Shown one piece after another: positions 56,296 to 64,000 of a stretch of 64,000 bases of DNA. Both the position numbers and the translations under genes were made by a program. Origin of the DNA: Plectonema radiosum NIES-515 (GTDB taxonomy: Bacteria > Cyanobacteriota > Cyanobacteriia > Cyanobacteriales > Nostocaceae); the NCBI RefSeq assembly GCF_025753815.1, contig NZ_JAOWRF010000250.1, positions 1 to 64,000 of the forward strand, in the 5' to 3' direction. A model generated the notes under the pieces. The model was not told the DNA's origin. It saw only the letters and a program-made list of their open reading frames with translations, and did not search any database. Position 1 is the first letter of the stretch. The number at the start of each line of letters is the position of its first letter.

Positions 56296-57441
56296 ATGAA
56301 GTTACAATTGTTATTAGGGTCTTTATTTTCCCAGATTAAAGTCCGCCATTGGTGGATAAGCATTCTGTTTTGGATTGTTTTGGTTGCACCAGCTCAAGCA
56401 TCTGTAATATTGCGTGTGGCAATTGAAAGAGGTGTTAATCAGGTAAAAGTCGGCAGTTCTACAACTGCGATCGTTAAAGATGGTTCTGGTCGCACTTTAG
56501 GACAATTACCGTCTATGAGTTCCTATTATGCCCAAGCGATTTCTGGGGGAGTTGCTTTGGATAGATGGCGATCTGGTTTATTTTGGATTGAGCCAACAGG
56601 TAAGGGATTTGTTTATATAGGCGATCGCTGGTATCGAGGCAGAACTCTGGTTATTCCTACAGACAAAGGTTTAACCGCCGTTAATTGGGTTGATATCGAA
56701 GAATATCTCTACAGCGTCATCGGTGGCGAAATGGATGCCAACTGGCCCCAAGAAGCGCTACAAGCACAGGCGATCGCAGCTCGTACCTATGCCCTCTACG
56801 AACGCGAAAAACAGCGCAGCAATCCCATTTACGATGTCGGCGATACCCCCGACCGCTGGCAAATTTACAAAGGCGTAATTAGTGAATCCGGTGGCATTTA
56901 TAAAGCAGTCGATGCCACATCTGGGCAAGTATTAACTTATAAAAATCAAATTATTCTTTCAGTTTTTCACGCTTGTTCTGGTGGACACACTGAAAACGTC
57001 GAAGATGTTTGGGGAAACACCCTGCCTTACCTGCGTGCAGTTCAAGACTTCGACCAAAATATTAGCGAGTGCAGTTGGGTGAAAACCTTCTCAAGCGCAC
57101 AAATCAGCGCCATGATTCCTTCTGTGGGCAATGTCAAAGATATGCTTACAGAGGCGTTTTCCCCTTTCGGCAGCGTTAAAACCTTGAAAATTGTCGGTGA
57201 CAAAGGTACTAAAGTGTTACAAGGCGAAGAAGTGCGTACAGCACTAAAGTTGAAAAGTACTCGCTTTCGGGTCAGCAAGGGAACAGGTGGTAGTTTTGTA
57301 CTCCAAGGACTCGGCTACGGTCATGCTTTGGGTATGAGTCAATGGGGAGCGTATAATTTAGCTCGGCGAGGAGCAAACCATCTACAAATTTTGGGGCATT
57401 ATTACCAAGGTGTAGCCCTAACCCCAATTCGAGTCAAGTAG
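56296..57441 (+). CDS. SpoIID/LytB-domain exported protein
   Basis: 381 residues. Signal peptide (HWWISILFWIVLVAPAQAS, cleavage near residue 37). The SpoIID signature is DANWPQEALQAQAIAARTYAL (in part), followed by VFHACSGGHTENVEDVWG and the C-terminal GLGYGHALGMSQWGAYNLA. SpoIID is a peptidoglycan lytic transglycosylase in spore formers; cyanobacterial homologues are probably cell-wall enzymes or amidase enhancers. Confidence 0.88.
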   Translation: MKLQLLLGSLFSQIKVRHWWISILFWIVLVAPAQASVILRVAIERGVNQVKVGSSTTAIVKDGSGRTLGQLPSMSSYYAQAISGGVALDRWRSGLFWIEPTGKGFVYIGDRWYRGRTLVIPTDKGLTAVNWVDIEEYLYSVIGGEMDANWPQEALQAQAIAARTYALYEREKQRSNPIYDVGDTPDRWQIYKGVISESGGIYKAVDATSGQVLTYKNQIILSVFHACSGGHTENVEDVWGNTLPYLRAVQDFDQNISECSWVKTFSSAQISAMIPSVGNVKDMLTEAFSPFGSVKTLKIVGDKGTKVLQGEEVRTALKLKSTRFRVSKGTGGSFVLQGLGYGHALGMSQWGAYNLARRGANHLQILGHYYQGVALTPIRVK

Positions 57442-57445
57442 TTAG

Positions 57446-57541
57446 TAGACACGCGAAAGTGAAAATGAATGTAGAGACTATTCTGTGCTACGTCTGTTGG
57501 GGTTCTGGATAACGCATATTTAATTTCTACTCCTATGTCTA
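57446..57541. mobile_element. 96-bp MITE-like repeat F
   Basis: TAGACA (57446) and TGTCTA (57536-57541) are the ends. The order is cgcgaaagtgaaaatgaa, TGTAGAGAC core, CTACGTCTgttggggttctgg, ATAACGCATATTTAATTTC. It starts 5 bp after the SpoIID-like stop codon. 57542-57783 holds nothing else recognised. Confidence 0.8.
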
Positions 57542-57783
57542 GTGGTTAGTTGATAGTGGTTCAGGACTTAGTACAGGATTTCACAAATTCCTAGCGTTTT
57601 TAAATGCACACGAGCAAAAAAGATAAGCGATTCGATAAGTGTGGTCATACCCCCATGAACAACTTTTCAAGACAGAGTGACGCAGAGTTTTTGTAATAAA
57701 TTTTCGTCATAATTTATGCAATATTGTAGATAGCGCAGTCTTTGGCTGCGCCCTGACCATACAATTTTCATTACGACAATATT

Positions 57784-59349
57784 ATGGCGCATCAAAAAGC
57801 CCCTGCTCTTATCCCACATTCGGCACCGTCGAATATGGTAGCTAACAAGTATCCAACAGTTGGATTGATTGAAGTTCCAGCAACCGGACTATACGATGCA
57901 GAAGGCAATAATTGGACTTCTTTATATAGACATCGTTCTTTAATCAGCAAGCAAGTTTTGATAGCTGACTTGCAAGCAGGAGGATTTGATGCGCGATTGG
58001 TCAACCTCAGAGATGGGGATTATAGTCAAGAATTTGGGCAGATTTTCTGGAAAGGGATGACCTTGCGGAAAACTTATGTAGGTGGAGAAATTTTCGCTCT
58101 CGATCCTCACGCTTATGATGCTTGGGGAATTACAGTGAATTTCTCCCAAGATCGTCAAGTAAGCTGTATGATTGTTGAGCATCTTGCCAAAGGTGGTCGT
58201 CCCATTATCGTTGGGGGATCTGATGCTGTCGCAGAACCGCAACACTACTTGCAGGCAGGAGCAGTAGCAGTAGTTCAGGATAAATCCGGTGCAGCTAATT
58301 GGGCTATTCTCGACTATGTACTCGGAAAAACCCCACGGGAAGAACTGACGGGGGTAATTCTCGCAGATGGTAGACAATTTGCCAGGAAGACTAAAGCTAA
58401 AAGTCCAGAAGATTGGACTCTACCCTCTGTGGAGGTGGCTACCGAATGTTTAGGGATGCTACCAAATGTACAGGGAGTTGTGCCGATTGGTTCATTAGTG
58501 GCTGACATTGGTTGCGATCGCACCTGCGATTTTTGCATGACACCCACCTACGGCACTGGCTATCGCCGAATGACCCCAAAAACCGCCCTCAAATGGCTGG
58601 CTATTCAGAAAGAAGCGGGAGCTCGTTCGATCAATATCGGTTCCGATCAATTCCTAGCCCGTGGACTCTTTCCTGGGGGACGAGAAGAGATCCTCGAAAT
58701 TACCAATGGGGCGCGGGAGATGGGAATATCTCTCATGTGGCCTAATGGTTTAGAACTGCGGAAAGCCACGGTGGGACACGGACGCAACTACGACAATACC
58801 GATCTCAGCCCTGACGAAGAAGTTATTCAAGCACTGTTTGGCTGGGATGGCAAAGTCGGTTGTCCTTTAGCTTATATCCCTGCTGAACGTCCCGTTTTTG
58901 GGCGAGAATCATACAGCAAGTTGTTGCCGTGGCAAGAGCATTGTACGTTGATGAAATCTGTCGTCAGAACTGGTATACCTGTTATTGCTTATGGCATTAT
59001 TATCGGGCTACCAGATGATGACGATGATAGCTTGTTACGTCTTGAGGAAGCGATCTCAGGACTCGTTGATGAACTCATAGAGATTAACCCTGAATTGGAA
59101 TTTCAGATTGCTGTCTACAGCATTGCCCCCTTGCCAGGAACTCCCCAATCCCAGAACTTACGCAAGTTAGGTCTGTTGCAGTTTGAAGACCCCTGTGTTT
59201 GGGGAGGGCTATGGACACCTACTTGCAATACTCATCACCTTACCTACGAGCAGGTTTCCGATTGGCAAATTCGTCTATCTAAGATTCGCAGAACAAACAC
59301 TGAATTTACCAACTACAACGGGGAATATTCAGCGCTAGTTAATAACTAA
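57784..59349 (+). CDS. B12-binding-type radical SAM protein with frameshifted C-terminus
   Basis: 521 residues. The N-terminal half resembles a cobalamin-binding-like domain (GLIEVPATGLYDAEGNNW, MIVEHLAKGGRPIIVGGSDA). The radical SAM cluster is CDRTCDFCMTPTYG at about residues 245-258. The ORF stops at 59347 inside TAACTAAC. Removing one TAAC unit continues ...LVNNYPVADDWLVEVNHHRG to a TAA at 59438-59440, adding 29 residues that look native. A 4-bp duplication therefore probably truncated the protein. Substrate unknown. Confidence 0.82.
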   Translation: MAHQKAPALIPHSAPSNMVANKYPTVGLIEVPATGLYDAEGNNWTSLYRHRSLISKQVLIADLQAGGFDARLVNLRDGDYSQEFGQIFWKGMTLRKTYVGGEIFALDPHAYDAWGITVNFSQDRQVSCMIVEHLAKGGRPIIVGGSDAVAEPQHYLQAGAVAVVQDKSGAANWAILDYVLGKTPREELTGVILADGRQFARKTKAKSPEDWTLPSVEVATECLGMLPNVQGVVPIGSLVADIGCDRTCDFCMTPTYGTGYRRMTPKTALKWLAIQKEAGARSINIGSDQFLARGLFPGGREEILEITNGAREMGISLMWPNGLELRKATVGHGRNYDNTDLSPDEEVIQALFGWDGKVGCPLAYIPAERPVFGRESYSKLLPWQEHCTLMKSVVRTGIPVIAYGIIIGLPDDDDDSLLRLEEAISGLVDELIEINPELEFQIAVYSIAPLPGTPQSQNLRKLGLLQFEDPCVWGGLWTPTCNTHHLTYEQVSDWQIRLSKIRRTNTEFTNYNGEYSALVNN

Positions 59350-59543
59350 CTATCCGGTGGCTGATGATTGGCTTGTGGAAGTCAATCATCACCGTGGTTT
59401 TCGGATTGTTCAAAACCCGGAAATCCGCGCGAATAATTAACTGGACAGGGATACCTGTAAAACATAGTCAGTTGACTAGGAAATACTCACATTTTATGCA
59501 ATTAGGTGATCTGGCAAGATGCTTGTGCTAAGTAGGGAGGCAC

Positions 59544-59632
59544 AATTAAATATAAGATAAAGCCTCACCCGAAATCCCTCTCCTTAAGAAGGAGAGGGAA
59601 GCGGTCGGCTCTTTGAGGTTTTATATTTAATT
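59544..59632. repeat. 89-bp palindromic element with 12-bp ends
   Basis: AATTAAATATAA (59544-59555) and TTATATTTAATT (59621-59632) are perfect inverted ends. Inside, TCCCTCTCCTT (59575-59585) pairs with AAGGAGAGGGA (59589-59599) around a 3-base loop. Elsewhere in 59441-59752 I see no gene. Confidence 0.7.
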
Positions 59633-59752
59633 TGACCCACTTACTTACAGTTGCCTGATGATCAAGAACGACTTTAAACAGAGCAAAACTAGGGTTCGTC
59701 TCAATTTCTCTCAAAACGCCGATTTTAGTCAATTAAAATAAAGGGTAAAGAG

Positions 59753-60613
59753 GTGCAAAATTTTTTTAATTTCTGTTTTGAAATCGAATTTTATCTAAAG
59801 ATTGCTATTAGTTGCACGATTGTTCAGCAGGTATTTTATTGGCTTTTGCACGATACCAAACTCAACTTGATAACAGAGGTGCTATTGTACTGGCTCGTTG
59901 GTTCTATCTCATTTTATATTCTTGGCATTTTCATTGAGAAAGGAATCAAAAGCAACGATGTTTTTCGGGAAAAACTGACGGCAAGAGTTAAAAAAGTCAA
60001 AAAACAAGCATTTCCTTCATTTACCGTAAAAGGCATCATTACAGGGGAAATCAAAGCTTTGATAGCAGCGTTAATAATTCTATATCTAGCTCCAGAGGTT
60101 CATAGAGGAAATAGCTTACTCCTAAATCTGGGATGGTTTTTGATGAGAATAGTTGCTGCTGATTTCTGTTTTTACGTTTCCCATTGGCTCTTGCATAAAA
60201 AATTCTTGCAGAAAATCCATCTTAAACATCATGATTTTCAAGATTCATCAAGTTTTGTCGCTGGACATAAGAGCCTTATTGAATACATTATTGTCACCAT
60301 CACAGACGTTTTGCCTATCTTTATATTTGGATATGACATCACCCAACTCTGTGCCTGGACTTTTATAGGCAATGCTTACAATTTAGAAGGTCATAGTTCT
60401 TTGTCAATATTTTTCATTCCCTCAGATTTTCACGATCTTCATCACACTGATTTTAAGGGAAACTATGGCATTCACGGATTTTGGGACAGGGTATTCAACA
60501 CACTGAATCCTCCTACAAAGAAGCCGGGAATTATGTTCCCTGTGAGTCTTATTGAGAATAGAATCATCAAGTCGTCTATTACTTTGGATAGATCTATTAA
60601 GTCTATAGAGTAA
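59753..60613 (+). CDS. Sterol desaturase / fatty acid hydroxylase superfamily protein
   Basis: 286 residues from GTG 59753. At least four hydrophobic segments and the eight-histidine di-iron pattern: HWLLH, HLKHHDF, HKSL and HDLHHTDFKGNYG. Members hydroxylate or desaturate lipids and carotenoids in membranes. The substrate is not predictable. It lies alone between repeat elements. Confidence 0.85.
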   Translation: MQNFFNFCFEIEFYLKIAISCTIVQQVFYWLLHDTKLNLITEVLLYWLVGSISFYILGIFIEKGIKSNDVFREKLTARVKKVKKQAFPSFTVKGIITGEIKALIAALIILYLAPEVHRGNSLLLNLGWFLMRIVAADFCFYVSHWLLHKKFLQKIHLKHHDFQDSSSFVAGHKSLIEYIIVTITDVLPIFIFGYDITQLCAWTFIGNAYNLEGHSSLSIFFIPSDFHDLHHTDFKGNYGIHGFWDRVFNTLNPPTKKPGIMFPVSLIENRIIKSSITLDRSIKSIE

Positions 60614-60666
60614 TGATCTCAACCCTGAGAGCCTATTTATAAAGTAAATATAAAGATGGGTGTGTT

Positions 60667-60769
60667 ATATCATGTCCGCTTGAACACTTACGATAAAAAT
60701 GACGCTGAGATTTTGGAATATAACAACTCTGCAAATTTTATATCGTAACTAATTACCCGGACATGATAT
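60667..60769. repeat. 103-bp element with 12-bp inverted ends
   Basis: ATATCATGTCCG (60667-60678) and CGGACATGATAT (60758-60769) are perfect inverted ends around AT-rich DNA without coding potential. It lies in the 415-bp gap between the desaturase-like gene and a convergent gene. Confidence 0.65.
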
Positions 60770-60897
60770 TACGGCTATGTAGGAATTTGAGGGTTTGAGC
60801 AAGTTTAAATTTAGCCGTAACGCACCCTACAAATTAAGATTTACTTTATAAATCAATACGCGGGCATGTTAAGGATTTTTGGTACTGATTTTAGACC

Positions 60898-60927
60898 TGT
60901 AGAGACGCGAAATACGAAGTCTCTACA
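60898..60927. repeat. TGTAGAGAC...GTCTCTACA palindromic repeat
   Basis: TGTAGAGAC (60898-60906) and GTCTCTACA (60919-60927) with gcgaaatacgaa between. The inner 26 bases are the same as the palindrome inside the glutaredoxin-like gene at 30874-30899 except for two symmetric positions. Confidence 0.8.
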
Positions 60928-61028
60928 CTCGTATTTTGCGCTTAACACCAAGCGTATTGCTATATATGTGCCAATTGACATTATTTTGTGACGCTTGCGT
61001 AAGTCCTGTGGTTAAAGAATACCAACCA

Positions 61029-62294
61029 CTAACTCCCCGAATCAAGACGCCGTTGCCATTCAGCATCCTCTTGTTCTATTAAGTCAGTTTCTGTGGTGTA
61101 TGCTAAATCTTCATGTCCAATGACTTTTTCAGCCGCAAACTGATGAGCATAGTCAATTTTATTTTGCAAAGAAGCATCAGCCGAAGCTAATAGTCGGGCA
61201 CGCTCAAGGCGATCGCCATTACGTGCGACAATTTTACTATTGTGCCATTGAATCCAAAAATAACGCACTAGCGGTATCCCCAAGAAACCGATTCCGTAAG
61301 CCAACAGCAACCAGTAAATTCCTTGGACAAAAGCCACAAGTCCACCCAGTTTTGCCGCAACAATACCACCTCGCAACAAACTTCCCAACACCAAAGCACC
61401 AACCAAATTTACTCCACCCAACCCAGCACTGAGCAGAATTTGTCCGGAAGTTGCCGCACTAAACTGCCAACGAAATTCCTCCAGGTACACCGATTCTGAC
61501 TGAGGACGTTTTTTCCCAGCACTCACTTGCAACTCTGGGAAGTAATAAACAATCTCCCCTTGGGGACTTACCGCTGGTTGCCCATTAAAGCGAGTGAGAA
61601 CAGGCAACATATAGTCTTCATATTCTTGTTGATATTTCTCACCGATATTATCTAGATAGGGAGAAATTTGTTCAGCTACCACTGCACCACGGTTGTTGCG
61701 AATTACACTTGCAATTTCTCGCCAGCGGCGTTGATCTAATTTGGTGTTAGGATTGCCATCACCAAACAAAAATGAAAAAACAGCTTCAAAGAAATTTAGC
61801 TCGCTTTTCGTTCGTCGCCGTTCTTGGTAGTGAGTGCGGTAGTCTGGGCTAAAATACCAGAATAAATCGGGAAAATAGAAAAAGCCGATACCCCCACTAC
61901 CAGAATTACCTCCACCGTTACTATCGCGATCTGAGTTGATCGCAGTAATAATGATGATCGTGGCGATCGCGATCAAGGCGATGGAAGCAATTAAGAAAAT
62001 TGCAAAGGAAATGCGAATTAGGTAAAATAGGATACTCCAGACCTTTTTCCACCATTGCTGCAATCGCAACTGCCAATACTTATTGCGTAAAATTACCCGA
62101 AAGTTTTTTGGAAAAAGGTAAACAATATCACCTGTTTCCGCTACCTGCAAATGTGCGCCGGCTTCAGATGCAAAAGCTAATAAGCCCTGATTCGCCTCCG
62201 CAACATTTAATCCTGCCTGGGTTGCCACATCACCTACGGTGACACGATAACCCAATTGTTCCACAGCTTGCATAATGGTGGGATTGGGAGCCAT
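61029..62294 (-). CDS. Conserved cyanobacterial membrane protein
   Basis: 421 residues from ATG 62294 with AGGAGG upstream. N-terminal helical domain (TIMQAVEQLGYRVTVGDVATQAGLNVAEANQGLL residues), membrane helix at about 85-118 (FYLIRISFAIFLIASIALIAI), Gly/Ser loop, a middle soluble domain, then two or three hydrophobic segments at 285-350 and an acidic tail. I recall similar proteins being shared by cyanobacteria and plastids, but no function can be given. Confidence 0.65.
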   Translation of the reverse strand: MAPNPTIMQAVEQLGYRVTVGDVATQAGLNVAEANQGLLAFASEAGAHLQVAETGDIVYLFPKNFRVILRNKYWQLRLQQWWKKVWSILFYLIRISFAIFLIASIALIAIATIIIITAINSDRDSNGGGNSGSGGIGFFYFPDLFWYFSPDYRTHYQERRRTKSELNFFEAVFSFLFGDGNPNTKLDQRRWREIASVIRNNRGAVVAEQISPYLDNIGEKYQQEYEDYMLPVLTRFNGQPAVSPQGEIVYYFPELQVSAGKKRPQSESVYLEEFRWQFSAATSGQILLSAGLGGVNLVGALVLGSLLRGGIVAAKLGGLVAFVQGIYWLLLAYGIGFLGIPLVRYFWIQWHNSKIVARNGDRLERARLLASADASLQNKIDYAHQFAAEKVIGHEDLAYTTETDLIEQEDAEWQRRLDSGS

Positions 62295-62501
62295 TGCTCT
62301 TCCCTCCTATGAAAATTTATTCTCCCTTTATTTAGTATAAAGTTTTATTTTTGTTGCTTTGTAAACTCTGCTGGGCGACTGCCTCAACTTGAACGGAAAA
62401 TCTAAAATTATTTTGGGAATTTTTAATTAACTTGCCGTGACTCACTTCATGTTAAAATGATTTCCCTCGGCTTGGTTAACCAGCAACTTTTTTGCTTAGA
62501 T

Positions 62502-62981
62502 ATGGTTCAGTACACTCTTGCTCAAAGCCCAGAAATAATTCTCACTGTTCCTGGTAAAGATTCAGCTAAAGCCCGTGAGAAAGCGATGGATCAGCTGATG
62601 GAACTAATGGAAGCAGGCAACCTACCTACCGAATTAGAAGAGGGGTTTGGTGCTCAACAATTAATTGAGGTGAAAGAAGCATCAATTGACACTGGTAGTG
62701 GTGAGGATGCAATTACACAAGCTGTCCAAGTTTTGAGCAATCTTGCTACACTCAAGCTCAAAGTTCAAGATTCTCGCGCTGAAGCATTGGAAATTCGCAA
62801 AGCAGTTGATGTGCTGTTTAGCGATCAGTCAGTGACTGAGGAGGAAATTACCCGTCTCAAGGAAGGTTTTAAAGTTCTCAAAAATTTTGCCCAAGCTAAT
62901 ATGCGTTATCAAGAAGCCCGAGCTAAAGCAGAACAAGCAAGGCTTATTCTCGATCAGGCTCTCAAATCACCGGAAAAATAG
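62502..62981 (+). CDS. Conserved cyanobacterial hypothetical protein
   Basis: 159 residues from ATG 62502 (MVQYTLAQSPEIILTVPGKD; an ATG at 62457 would add 15). Soluble, strongly helical, with a coiled-coil-like C-terminal half (RLKEGFKVLKNFAQANMRYQ ... KAEQARLILDQAL). No function known to me. Confidence 0.65.
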   Translation: MVQYTLAQSPEIILTVPGKDSAKAREKAMDQLMELMEAGNLPTELEEGFGAQQLIEVKEASIDTGSGEDAITQAVQVLSNLATLKLKVQDSRAEALEIRKAVDVLFSDQSVTEEEITRLKEGFKVLKNFAQANMRYQEARAKAEQARLILDQALKSPEK

Positions 62982-62994
62982 GGAATGGGGCATA

Positions 62995-63059
62995 GGGCAA
63001 TGGGCATAGGGCATAGGAAAGAATTTGCCTTTATTCCCAATTCTCAATGCCCATTGCCC
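62995..63059. terminator. Hairpin between convergent genes
   Basis: GGGCAATGGGCAT (62995-63007) pairs perfectly with ATGCCCATTGCCC (63047-63059), loop 39 bases. The sequence unit is the one found after prfB at 15207. It lies between the 3' ends of two convergent genes and may terminate both. Confidence 0.65.
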
Positions 63060-63062
63060 ATG

Positions 63063-64000
63063 CTAACGTCCTTTTATGTTTGTCATTGAGGTAGAATTAG
63101 CGGTGTCGTCATCGGTATCGGCACCAACTCGTTCAGCACTCATGCTCTGTCTGTAATACTGCTGATAGTGGCTATAAGACGATAATGTGGAATCTTTAGA
63201 TTTATTGGCGATTAACCCTAAAATCGGAGTGCCAGAAACTTGAATTTCTTCTAATGCTTGTTGGAGTAAAGTACGTTTGAGCTTACCCAAACCAGCAACT
63301 AGCACCATACCGTTGGTGTTAGCCGCTAGTAAATAGGCATCTGCAAAGCCCAAAAGTGGTGGTGTGTCATAGATTACCAAATCGAAACTGGCTTGCAGAT
63401 CGTCCATTAAATCTTGCATTTTCTGAGAAGCGAGTAACCTTACCGAGTCTGGTGGAATGGGACCAGCACTCATAACAAACAGATTTTCTTCGTCATGCGA
63501 TCGCTCAATTACATTACTCCACTCTAAATCTTGGGAAATTACATCGGTCAATCCTTGAATATTCATCAGCCCTACTCGATTGTGCAAAGTCGGACAACGT
63601 AGATTGGCATCTACTAATAATACTCGTTGCCCCATCGCTGCTGCTGCCTGGGCTAACTGTATAGCCACAGTAGATTTACCGTCTCCCTGTCCTGCCGAAC
63701 TGATTACTAGTGAGCGAATTGGTGTATCCGAACCCAAAAGAAGAATATTTGTATAGAGAGAGCGAAATACTTCAAAAAAGGAAATGCTACTTACTGCTTG
63801 CACTCCTTTAGCTACATTTTCTGGCTTCGCCAATGCGGCTATTTCTTTTCTTAACGGAACTACACCTAACAAAGGCAGTCTAGTAGCATCTTTAAGTTCC
63901 TTAGAAGTATAAAAGACATTGCTAAGTTTATCTACAACTAAAGCTGCCCCTACACCCAACAGCAAACCTAACATTCCCCCCAATGCTAAGTTTTTCTTAG
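63063..64000 (-). CDS. Polysaccharide-biosynthesis tyrosine autokinase, C-terminal part (cut by window edge)
   Basis: At least 312 residues; the frame stays open to base 64000, so the N-terminal Wzz-type chain-length domain lies outside. Visible: the second membrane helix (GGMLGLLLGVGAALVVDKL), a BY-kinase domain with Walker A SSAGQGDGKST, Walker A' LLVDANLRCPTLH and Walker B LVIYDTPP, and a C-terminal Tyr-rich cluster (SSYSHYQQYYRQ) that is the usual autophosphorylation site. It controls exopolysaccharide polymerisation and export. Confidence 0.9.
   Translation of the reverse strand, partial: KKNLALGGMLGLLLGVGAALVVDKLSNVFYTSKELKDATRLPLLGVVPLRKEIAALAKPENVAKGVQAVSSISFFEVFRSLYTNILLLGSDTPIRSLVISSAGQGDGKSTVAIQLAQAAAAMGQRVLLVDANLRCPTLHNRVGLMNIQGLTDVISQDLEWSNVIERSHDEENLFVMSAGPIPPDSVRLLASQKMQDLMDDLQASFDLVIYDTPPLLGFADAYLLAANTNGMVLVAGLGKLKRTLLQQALEEIQVSGTPILGLIANKSKDSTLSSYSHYQQYYRQSMSAERVGADTDDDTANSTSMTNIKGR

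Overview
The window is chromosomal DNA of a filamentous, probably heterocyst-forming cyanobacterium (Nostocales in the broad sense). The evidence is a phycoerythrocyanin/phycocyanin rod operon (pecEF-cpcBACDEF-cpcG x3), frequent GCGATCGC (HIP1-type) octamers, heptanucleotide tandem repeats of the gttagga/gttggga type, xisH/xisI homologues, and many families otherwise typical of cyanobacteria (DUF928, DUF3285, DUF2157/GDYXXLXY, CHASE2 kinases, CHAT and hemagglutinin-type exoproteins). A species cannot be named from the sequence alone.

Layout. 1-9 kb: the phycobilisome rod operon. The window opens on pecE and pecF (phycoerythrocyanin lyase/isomerase; pecBAC should lie just upstream), followed by cpcB, cpcA, rod linkers cpcC and cpcD, lyase cpcE/cpcF and three rod-core linkers cpcG. 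9-14 kb: accessory DNA with a frameshifted gene, a 78-bp tandem duplication, HD and GAF proteins and an IS605-type element whose TnpB has lost its zinc-finger cysteines. 14-18.3 kb: housekeeping genes, namely prfB with its programmed frameshift, a DUF3285 peptide, ybeY, dgkA, a glutamine amidotransferase and an MBL-fold protein. 18.5-22.6 kb: two seven-repeat FG-GAP proteins and a cluster of inverted-repeat elements. 22.8-31 kb: a dynamin-like GTPase, a PPC/DUF296 protein, the DUF2157/GDYXXLXY pair, a PAS-CRP regulator and a glutaredoxin-like protein. 31-34.8 kb: murE, a DUF928 protein and xisH/xisI. 34.9-44.1 kb: the most unusual locus, with a CHASE2 serine/threonine kinase, a 1670-residue ORF joining a GT2 glycosyltransferase to a secreted hemagglutinin-type/CHAT-protease exoprotein, and a divergent TpsB outer-membrane transporter. 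44-51.5 kb: isoprenoid genes (fni, ispG), sppA, cofG and a carboxyl-terminal protease. 51.8-55.7 kb: an IS200/IS605 element, a frameshifted histidine kinase, and remnants resembling an antitoxin and a PIN toxin. 56-64 kb: a SpoIID-like protein, a radical SAM protein with a damaged C-terminus, a sterol-desaturase-family protein, two conserved cyanobacterial proteins and the C-terminal part of a tyrosine autokinase cut by the window edge.

Two themes stand out. First, 34.9-44.1 kb looks like a module for two-partner secretion of a caspase-like (CHAT) protein next to a sensor kinase; this is inferred from domains and gene order. Second, the region is full of short palindromic, MITE-like repeats. 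One family has a core GTAGAGACG...CGTCTCTAC and TAGACA...TGTCTA ends, with an 18-bp perfect terminal inverted repeat in one copy. These repeats have entered genes: they supply or abut stop codons (cpcF, murE, a small gene at 22.05 kb, the broken kinase), occur inside the glutaredoxin-like gene, and mark the glycosyltransferase/exoprotein fusion joint. No tRNA, rRNA or CRISPR array was seen.
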